From NCBI GenBank assembly GCA_041397765.1, contig JAWKWA010000038.1:1-12932 (forward strand): a stretch of DNA of 12,932 nt, given 5' to 3'. Within the stretch, counting starts at the first letter, position 1. The number at the start of each line of letters is the position of its first letter. Source of the stretch: JAWKWA01 sp041397765. Lineage in GTDB: Bacteria; Pseudomonadota; Alphaproteobacteria; Rhizobiales; Hyphomicrobiaceae. Shown here in pieces: positions 1 through 6,055 of the stretch. Below the pieces are notes generated by a model that did no database searches, had not been told where the DNA came from, and saw only the letters and a program-made list of their open reading frames with translations. The translations under genes and the position numbers were made by a program.

Positions 1-3000
1 CCGGGGTTCGGTCGGCCGGGCCTCGGCGACCTGCTCGACCTCCGGGACGCTCTCCTTCCCATGCGCGGCAACGGCGCTCGACTCCGCGTCGGACGGAGAC
101 TTGCCCGCCGATCCCGCACTCAGTGCCGCGACCTCGCCGGCGGCCGAGCCATTGCCTCTTGGGCCATCGTGACCATTGCCGGCGGATTTCTCCGCTCCGG
201 CCTCGCCGCCGACCGGATGCGCCACGGCCTCAGCCTTCTCTGCGACCGGCTTCTCCGCCTCGGCGCTGAAGAGCCCGAGCCGCCGCCGCCGCGGGGCCGG
301 GGTCTCGGCCGGCGTCTCCGCCGCCTCGCCCGCGCGAGCCTCGGCGGGCGCCATGATCGTCTCGGGCAGCGCTCCCGCAGGCTCGGCCTTGACCGGCCGC
401 GGCTCCGCCGCGAAAGCCTCGGGCGTCTCCGCCGCGAAAGCCTCGGGCGTCTCCGACACGACGGCCTCGGGCGTCTCCGACACGACGGCCTCGGGCGTCT
501 CCGACACGACGGCCTCGGACGCGATGCGGTCGCGACCGGCCGGCCCGGGTGCCGTTGCCCCCTCCCCCGCCACCTGATCCTCGACTTGCGCACGCTCCCC
601 GCCCGAAGACGGGTCTGCGGTCACGGTCCGGTGCGCTGCCGCCTGCCGGCGCTCCGCGTTCCGGCCGCCACCATCGCCGCCGCGTTCACCGCGCGCCGGC
701 CTCGTCTCAGCCACGCCGGAAGAAGCGGATGATCCGCCCGATGAAGTCCGCCTTCCGTCCGTCCCGGCCGGAGCCGGATGGCGAGGGTGCTCGCGGGCAC
801 CGGACGGAGCCGCCTCCTCAGCGACCCGCGCATCCATCCTGCCGGCCGCGGCCGGAGTATCGTCATAGGCGCTGCGGATCGCACCGGCCAGCCGCTCGAC
901 CGCCGCCCGCGCCGCCAGCGCCGTGATGCTGAGCGCCGAGCGCCGGCCCCTGACCGGCTCGGCCCCGCCGTCCTCGTCGATGGCGACGGCGAACACCATC
1001 TCGCCGGCGCTGCCGAGACCTCCGACGTCGGTACCACGCGGCTCGTCCCGCCGGTTGCGCCGACCGCCGCGCCGCCCCCGCCGGCGCGAGCGCCGCCGTT
1101 GACCACCCTCGTCCTCGCCACCGCGCGCCTCCGCGCCCCGGCCGCGCTCGTCCTCGTCCTCGTCGTCATCGGTGCCGGCATCGGAGGGATCGGCGACGTC
1201 CTCGCCGGCTTCCTGATCATCGAGCGCCGCCAGGGCACCTTCGGAGCGCTCGCCGCCCCGCGGTCCGGCGTCACGCGCTTCGCCCGCATCGCCGCGCTCG
1301 CCACGCCGCCGCCGGCGCCGGCGCCGCGACCGCCGGCGATCGCCGTCCTCCTCGGACTGCGCGGCCTCCTCGGTATCGCCCGCCGCGACCTCCTCCGGCT
1401 CGTCCTCCCCGGCCGCATCGTCGCGCTTATCGTCGGCGAGCGCCCATTCCATCTGCACCGCGGCCCGCGGCCGCCGCTCCTCGGCGACATCGCGCGCCGC
1501 CCGCTCGATGGTGAAATTGGCACCGTGCAGCCGCTCGCTGGCGACGATGGTGATCCTGACCCCGTAGCGCTGCTCGATGTCGAGCAGATAGTCGCGCTTC
1601 TCGTTGAGGATGTAGAGCGCTGCCTCGACCGAGGTCGTGGCGACGAGGCTGTGCCGGCCGCCCGAGATCAGCTTGTCCTCGAGCGAGCGCAGCACCGACA
1701 GCGCCACCGACTCGGTCGAGCGGATCACGCCCGTGCCCTGGCAATGCGGACACTGCGAGGTCGAACCCTCGAGCACGCCGGTGCGCAGCCGCTGGCGCGA
1801 CATCTCGAGGAGACCGAAATGACTGATCCGCCCGACCTGGATCCGTGCCCGGTCGTTCTTCAGCGCATCCTTCAGTCGCCGCTCGACATTGCGGTTGTTG
1901 CGCCGCTCCTCCATGTCGATGAAATCGATGACGATGAGGCCGGCGAGGTCGCGCAGCCGCAGCTGCCGGGCGATCTCGGACGCCGCCTCCAGGTTCGTCG
2001 AATAGGCGGTCTCCTCGATCGAATGCTCGCGCGTCGACTTGCCCGAGTTGACGTCGATCGAGACGAGGGCCTCGGTCTGGTTGATGACGACATAGCCGCC
2101 CGACTTCAGCGTCACATACGGGCTGTACATGGCGTTGAGCTGGCGCTCGATCTGGTAGCGCGTGAAGAGGGGCTCCGAATCCTGGAAGTGCCGCACCTGC
2201 CGGACATGGCTCGGCATCAGCATCGCCATGAAGTCGCGCGCCTCGGCATAGGCCACGTCACCGGCGACGACGATGTCCTCGATCTCCTTGGTATAGAGGT
2301 CGCGGATCGAGCGCTTGATGAGATTGCCTTCCTCGTAGACGAGGGCGGGCGCCGTCGAGCGCAGCGTCAGGTCGCGCACGCTCTCCCACAGCCGCATCAG
2401 ATATTCGAAGTCGCGCTTGATCTCGGCCTTGGTGCGGGAGGCGCCGGCGGTGCGGATGATGAGCCCCATCCCCTCCGGCACCTCGAGCTCGCCGGCGATC
2501 TCCTTCAATCGCTTGCGGTCGGTCGAGTTGGTGATCTTGCGGCTGATGCCGCCGCCGCGCGCCGTATTGGGCATCAGCACGGTGTAGCGGCCGGCGAGCG
2601 AAAGATAGGTGGTGAGCGCCGCGCCCTTGTTGCCGCGCTCCTCCTTGACCACCTGGATGAGGATGATCTGCCGGCGGCGGATCACCTCCTGGATCTTGTA
2701 GGAGCGGATCGGCCGGCGGCGCCGCTGCTGCACCTCCTCGATGGCGTCCTCGGCGCCGATCTCCTCGACCACCTCCGGGGGTGCGGCCTCATCGAGCGTA
2801 TCGGCGTCGCTCGCTTCGTCCATGGCCTCGGCCACGGCCTCGTCCCGCCCGGCGCCCTCGTCGGCCAGCGCTTCGGGCGCGGCTGCGGGTTCCTCGGCCG
2901 GATCCTCGGCGATCGCCTCGCCGCGCTCGCTGCGCAGCTCGGCCGCGCCCCGGCGACGGCCCGAGCGCCGGCCACCGCCGTTGTCGTCGTCCTCGCCCGA

Positions 3001-3468
3001 TCCCTCGCCGCCGAGCGTCTCGATGACCTCGGCCTCCTCGATCTCCTCGATCTCGCCGACCTCGGCCTCGCCGCCCTCGTCGGCGAGCTCCTCGGCCACC
3101 CCGCCGCCACGGCGGCGCTCGGCCCTGTGCCGTGCCGCACGCGCGCTCTGCGCCTCGGCACGCTCCTCTTCCTCCGCGACGCGGCGCGCCTCGGCCTCGA
3201 TCAGCGCCTGCCGGTCGGCGATCGGGATCTGGGAGTAGTCGGGATGGATGTCGTTGAAGGCGAGGAAACCATGGCGGTTGCCGCCATAGTCGACGAAGGC
3301 GGCCTGGAGCGAGGGCTCGACCCGCGTCACCTTCGCCAGATAGATATTGCCGCGCAGAAGCTTCTTGGCGGCGGATCTGTAGTCGAACTCCTCAACACGA
3401 TCGCCGCGCACCACCACCACCCGGGTCTCCTCCGGGTGGGTGGCATCGATGAGCATCTTGCTGTCCAT
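1..3468 (-). CDS. rne: Ribonuclease E, N-terminal 1156 residues (C-terminus off the left edge)
   Basis: Endoribonuclease that starts most mRNA decay, processes rRNA and tRNA precursors and scaffolds the degradosome. The frame is open from ATG 3468 to the left edge with no stop, so at least 1156 residues; the 3' end is missing. The N-terminus (MLIDATHPEETRVVVV) matches alphaproteobacterial RNase E. The S1 domain begins near residue 39 (RGNIYLAKVTRVEPS) and is split by an acidic, low-complexity insert (about residues 80-255) before resuming at YKIQEVIRR (257). The catalytic aspartates are D472 (IDVNSG) and D515 (VIDFID), 43 residues apart as in E. coli D303/D346. The zinc-link CPHC is at 573-576. 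From about residue 680 the sequence is disordered, with arginine-rich blocks near 712 and 789-810 and octapeptide repeats near 984-1022: the degradosome scaffold. A weak Shine-Dalgarno AGGGA lies 10 nt before the ATG. It is divergent from the amidase gene. Confidence 0.97.
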   Translation of the reverse strand, partial: MDSKMLIDATHPEETRVVVVRGDRVEEFDYRSAAKKLLRGNIYLAKVTRVEPSLQAAFVDYGGNRHGFLAFNDIHPDYSQIPIADRQALIEAEARRVAEEEERAEAQSARAARHRAERRRGGGVAEELADEGGEAEVGEIEEIEEAEVIETLGGEGSGEDDDNGGGRRSGRRRGAAELRSERGEAIAEDPAEEPAAAPEALADEGAGRDEAVAEAMDEASDADTLDEAAPPEVVEEIGAEDAIEEVQQRRRRPIRSYKIQEVIRRRQIILIQVVKEERGNKGAALTTYLSLAGRYTVLMPNTARGGGISRKITNSTDRKRLKEIAGELEVPEGMGLIIRTAGASRTKAEIKRDFEYLMRLWESVRDLTLRSTAPALVYEEGNLIKRSIRDLYTKEIEDIVVAGDVAYAEARDFMAMLMPSHVRQVRHFQDSEPLFTRYQIERQLNAMYSPYVTLKSGGYVVINQTEALVSIDVNSGKSTREHSIEETAYSTNLEAASEIARQLRLRDLAGLIVIDFIDMEERRNNRNVERRLKDALKNDRARIQVGRISHFGLLEMSRQRLRTGVLEGSTSQCPHCQGTGVIRSTESVALSVLRSLEDKLISGGRHSLVATTSVEAALYILNEKRDYLLDIEQRYGVRITIVASERLHGANFTIERAARDVAEERRPRAAVQMEWALADDKRDDAAGEDEPEEVAAGDTEEAAQSEEDGDRRRSRRRRRRRRGERGDAGEARDAGPRGGERSEGALAALDDQEAGEDVADPSDAGTDDDEDEDERGRGAEARGGEDEGGQRRRSRRRGRRGGRRNRRDEPRGTDVGGLGSAGEMVFAVAIDEDGGAEPVRGRRSALSITALAARAAVERLAGAIRSAYDDTPAAAGRMDARVAEEAAPSGAREHPRHPAPAGTDGRRTSSGGSSASSGVAETRPARGERGGDGGGRNAERRQAAAHRTVTADPSSGGERAQVEDQVAGEGATAPGPAGRDRIASEAVVSETPEAVVSETPEAVVSETPEAFAAETPEAFAAEPRPVKAEPAGALPETIMAPAEARAGEAAETPAETPAPRRRRLGLFSAEAEKPVAEKAEAVAHPVGGEAGAEKSAGNGHDGPRGNGSAAGEVAALSAGSAGKSPSDAESSAVAAHGKESVPEVEQVAEARPTEPR
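403..518 (-). repeat. 24-bp tandem repeat inside rne, encoding (S/A)ETPEA(V/F)(V/A) octapeptides
   Basis: Four full 24-bp units lie head to tail at 415-438, 439-462, 463-486 and 487-510, with partial units on both sides. On the coding strand they give SETPEAVV twice, SETPEAFA and AETPEAFA, preceded by SEAVV. Units 463-486 and 487-510 are identical, and the other two differ mainly in the last eight bases. Because the unit is a multiple of three, copy number can change without breaking the frame. It sits in the disordered C-terminal half of RNase E. Confidence 0.92.
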
Positions 3469-3496
3469 AAGAATAGGTCCCTGGCGCGACCGGATG

Positions 3497-3510
3497 GGCC
3501 GGCGCCGGCC
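3497..3510. repeat. Perfect 14-bp palindrome GGCCGGCGCCGGCC in the rne leader
   Basis: The sequence equals its own reverse complement. It lies 29 nt upstream of the rne ATG, close to the ribosome-binding site. It could form a local structure in the leader or arise by chance in GC-rich DNA. Confidence 0.5.
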
Positions 3511-3615
3511 ACGAGGAAGCTCCTCGCATCCCGGCGGGCGCTGCACGCATCGCGCTTCTTGTGTTGGATGGCCCGGGCCCAGTCCAGGAGAGCGGCCAGC
3601 CGGTGTCTCCGGCAT

Positions 3616-3633
3616 GGCGGCACGCGTGCCGCC
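3616..3633. repeat. Perfect 18-bp palindrome GGCGGCACGCGTGCCGCC in the rne leader
   Basis: Both 9-bp arms match exactly with no spacer, about 150 nt upstream of the rne start codon. Without a loop it suits a dimeric DNA-binding protein or an intermolecular RNA contact better than a simple hairpin. Function is unknown. Confidence 0.55.
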
Positions 3634-4181
3634 GGTCCCGTCCTCTCGGGGAAACCGTCCGCACGTGCTGGACTGTCGTCGGGCTGATGGTGGTCATTGG
3701 CTCAACGCTGCGGCAGGACGGCGAGCCGGCTGCCGCGAAATGGATATGGCTCGCCGGCCTGAAGCCGGTCTGCCGACTTTCGGGTTGCCCCGCTGATCGA
3801 GGCCTCCATGCCGCCGGGCGGATGCCGGAACGACGGCGCATCAACAAATGCCGACGAGAGGCCCTTGGGGCCGAACGGCCCGCGGAGAGCCCCTTGCGGA
3901 AACCCTCGAACGCAAATGCGTGGTTGCCGTCGGGCCGGGGCGGTCCTTCGCGCTCCCGTATGCCCTGCACCCATTGCGGGGGCCGGCGGTCGAGGCGAGC
4001 CTCGCCACGCCAATCCTGTTGGCCCGGGCCGCTCCCCAGCCGGTCTGCGCAGGTCCGCCGTGCCGCCATGGGTCCGGAGCGGGCTCGCGCCAACTGAGCT
4101 GGAAGGGTAGCCCTTGCCGAATAACGGCTCATCGGCCGCTACCGGACGGGCCGGCGCGCAATCGAAAGCCGTTCCTCGAAG

Positions 4182-4210
4182 ATATAACGATCATTCGCGG
4201 CGGCTGGCAA
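4182..4210 (-). promoter_or_regulatory. Candidate sigma-70 promoter for rne
   Basis: On the minus strand the sequence reads CTTGCCA, a 17-nt spacer, then TTATAT. This is close to the alphaproteobacterial housekeeping consensus (CTTGAC, 17 nt, CTATAT). The -35 element is at 4210-4205 and the -10 at 4187-4182, giving a start near 4175. It is the AT-richest stretch between the two divergent genes and the best promoter match I found in this gap. Confidence 0.5.
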
Positions 4211-4284
4211 GAGAATTGACCGGGACTTGCGCTCCCGACGCCCCACTCGCGGCCACCTTGGAGGCAGGTGATCGCCGAGCGAGG

Positions 4285-4300
4285 CTAACGTTCGATTAAC
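4285..4300 (+). promoter_or_regulatory. CtrA-like box upstream of the amidase gene
   Basis: CTAA, seven bases, TTAAC: one mismatch to the full CtrA recognition site TTAA-N7-TTAA(C). It is flanked by a short inverted repeat (CGAGGC at 4280-4285, GCCTCG at 4303-4308). It lies 207 bp before the amidase ATG, on the far side of the rne promoter. A GANTC site (GAGTC, 4336-4340) is nearby. CtrA is the cell-cycle master regulator of alphaproteobacteria, and control of a division amidase would fit. Occupancy is not shown by sequence. Confidence 0.45.
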
Positions 4301-4350
4301 GCGCCTCGGTGATGTTCAGGCAGTCGCGCGTCGTCGAGTCGACCCCGGCC

Positions 4351-4376
4351 GGAGCACCTGCCGCTCCGCCTTTTTT
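4351..4376 (+). terminator. Hairpin plus T6 tract in the amidase leader: attenuator or small-RNA terminator candidate
   Basis: GGAGC (4351-4355), a 7-nt loop, GCTCC (4363-4367), three bases, then TTTTTT (4371-4376): the layout of an intrinsic terminator read on the plus strand. It lies between the CtrA-like box and the amidase start, about 130 nt before the ATG. It could end a short transcript begun near 4230-4320 or attenuate the amidase mRNA. The 5-bp stem is short, so this is a moderate call. Confidence 0.35.
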
Positions 4377-4506
4377 CCGGTCGGGTCGCCTTGTATTCGG
4401 CAAAGACCGATCGTAACGCTCCGAGGGATCACGGCGGGCTTGCCCTTTCGGGCCTCCGGCTAGGCCGGCGATCGGACCCGCAAACGACGAGGGGAAGGCC
4501 CGAGAG

Positions 4507-5874
4507 ATGGGATCCGTCTTTGATGTCTGGCGGCGGAGAGACGGGCGCCTGGCCGGGATCGCAGCGGCCGAGACGACCGGCGCGCAGCGGCCCCATGCAT
4601 CCGCGCCCCCGCTCGAGGCTCCAACGAGTTGTCGCCGCCCCCCGCCACTGCGCCTCGTCACCTGGGCGATCGCCGCGCTCGCCCTCCTCATTGCCCATGG
4701 CGATCCGGTCCGCGCCGCCGCCACCGCGCGCGTCACGGGTGTCGCCATCGACGGCGGCGAGACGCGGACACGACTGCTTCTGGCCCTGAAGTCGCCGGTC
4801 CCCTTCACGGTCTTCGCGCTCGGCGAGCCCTACCGCGTCATCGTCGATCTGCCCGAGGTCGAGTTCGATCTGCCCGACAGCGCCGGCAGCAAGGGCTCGG
4901 GGCTGGTCTCGGCCTTCCGCTACGGCCTGTTCGCACCCGGCAAGTCGCGCATGGTGCTCGACATGACGGGGCCGGTGCTGATCGAGCGCGCCGCCATCGC
5001 CAAGACCGCATCCGGCCGCCCGGCCCTCGAGATCGTGCTCGCCCGCACCGACGCGGCAACGTTTGCCAAGCTCTCCGCCGAGCAGCGCAAGAAGGTCAGC
5101 GCCGCCGGCCTCGACCAGATCCCGATCACGACCATCCCCAAGCCGCGCGCCGCCGATCCTCGCAAGACCAAGCCCGTCGTCGTCGTCGACGCCGGCCATG
5201 GCGGCCTCGATTCCGGCGCCATCAGCCCCAAGGGCTACAAGGAGAAGGACCTCGTCCTCGCCGTCGCCCTGCTCGTCCGCGACCGGCTGGAGGCGAGCGG
5301 CCGCTACAAGGTGCTGATGACGCGGGACGCCGACTATTTCGTCACGCTCGGCGGCCGCGTCGAGTTCGCTCGCGAGCACGAGGCCAGCCTCTTCGTGTCG
5401 ATCCACGCCGACACTGCCGACGACGGCCGCTACTTTTCGGTCAAGGGCGCGACCGTCTATACCCGTTCCGAGAAGGCCTCGGACGAGGCCGCCCGGCGCA
5501 CCGCGCTGAAGGAGAACATGTCGGACATCCTCGCCGGCGCCGAGTTGCCCGAGAAGGGCGACGCCGTCACCAACATCCTGATGGACCTCGTCCAGCGCGA
5601 GACCCGCATCCACTCCCGCACCCTCGCCGAGGCCGTCGTCGGCAGCTTCAAGCGCTCGACCTCGATGACCTCCGAGCCCCACCGCCAGGCCGCCTTCTAC
5701 GTGCTGAAATCGCCCGACGTCCCCTCCGCGCTGATCGAGATCGGCTTTCTCAGCAATCGCGAGGAGGAGAGTCTCATGCAGACCAAGGAATGGCGGGAGA
5801 AGATGGCGACCGCCATCGCCGGGTCGATCGACCGCTTCTTCGAGGAGCGCGCGCTGGCGAGCGTTCCCTACTGA
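4507..5874 (+). CDS. amiC: Periplasmic N-acetylmuramoyl-L-alanine amidase, AmiC type (AMIN + Amidase_3)
   Basis: A zinc amidase that removes stem peptides from peptidoglycan and splits septal wall during division. The protein has 455 residues. A hydrophobic stretch at about 50-63, after RR at 43-44 and before AAA (70-72), looks like an export signal with an unusually long 49-residue n-region. RR is present but the Tat consensus is not. The AMIN domain, which targets the septum in this family, covers about 74-180. Amidase_3 covers about 222-445, with zinc ligands H231 (DAGHGG), E246 (KEKD) and H300 (SIHAD) and catalytic E411 (IEIGFLSN). All key residues are intact. The start at 4507 is supported by a purine-rich AGGGGAAGG at 4490-4498. 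No better in-frame start precedes the signal. PBP1A follows after 181 bp. Confidence 0.95.
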   Translation: MGSVFDVWRRRDGRLAGIAAAETTGAQRPHASAPPLEAPTSCRRPPPLRLVTWAIAALALLIAHGDPVRAAATARVTGVAIDGGETRTRLLLALKSPVPFTVFALGEPYRVIVDLPEVEFDLPDSAGSKGSGLVSAFRYGLFAPGKSRMVLDMTGPVLIERAAIAKTASGRPALEIVLARTDAATFAKLSAEQRKKVSAAGLDQIPITTIPKPRAADPRKTKPVVVVDAGHGGLDSGAISPKGYKEKDLVLAVALLVRDRLEASGRYKVLMTRDADYFVTLGGRVEFAREHEASLFVSIHADTADDGRYFSVKGATVYTRSEKASDEAARRTALKENMSDILAGAELPEKGDAVTNILMDLVQRETRIHSRTLAEAVVGSFKRSTSMTSEPHRQAAFYVLKSPDVPSALIEIGFLSNREEESLMQTKEWREKMATAIAGSIDRFFEERALASVPY

Positions 5875-5969
5875 GCCCGGCGGCGACACCGGGCTCGACG
5901 GGCGGCCGGCCCCGCTCGTGGCGTCGGGGCAACACTCCTCGTCGCCAGACCCTGGGTGCCGGCCGGCAT

Positions 5970-5998
5970 TTGCGTGTTGTTGCCACATTGTCTGATAT
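5970..5998 (+). promoter_or_regulatory. Weak candidate promoter for the PBP1A gene
   Basis: TTGCGT (5970-5975), 17 bases, TGATAT (5993-5998) in the 181-bp gap between the amidase stop and the PBP1A start, which leaves a leader of about 50 nt. The match is only partial. The gene may also be reached by read-through from the amidase gene, since no terminator is evident between them. Confidence 0.3.
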
Positions 5999-6055
5999 GG
6001 TTCGGCTGGCTCGCCCGTGCGATCCTCCCGGTACTGAGAGCTGGATTCTTCCCTC

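Larger units (their letters stand above)
3469..4175 (-). other. Gene-free stretch, probable long 5' leader of the rne mRNA
   Basis: About 700 bases between the rne start and the best rne promoter hold no convincing gene. Short open frames occur on both strands, but they overlap one another, have no ribosome-binding site and encode no recognisable domain. If transcription starts near 4175, all of this is untranslated leader. It contains several perfect GC palindromes able to fold (3497-3510, 3616-3633, and GGCCC-TTG-GGGCC at 3860-3872). RNase E in E. coli autoregulates through a structured leader of roughly 360 nt. A similar role here is inference. Confidence 0.5.

Noticed and set aside
403..518. 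CRISPR-like repeat array
   Set aside because: The 24-bp units are contiguous with no spacers and stay in frame within rne, so they are coding tandem repeats.
778..3687. 969-residue open frame on the plus strand opposite rne
   Set aside because: It lies antisense to the unmistakable RNase E catalytic domain. Long antisense open frames are common in GC-rich genes because stop codons are rare. The product is low-complexity and has no recognisable domain or ribosome-binding site.
3561..4132. Several overlapping 100-250-residue open frames on both strands in the rne/amidase gap
   Set aside because: They overlap each other in different frames, lack ribosome-binding sites and show no domain, so the gap is better read as leader and promoter DNA.
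4391..4419. TTGTAT-N17-TAACGC as an amidase promoter
   Set aside because: The -10 match is too weak to list as a feature. It remains possible if start-site mapping points there.
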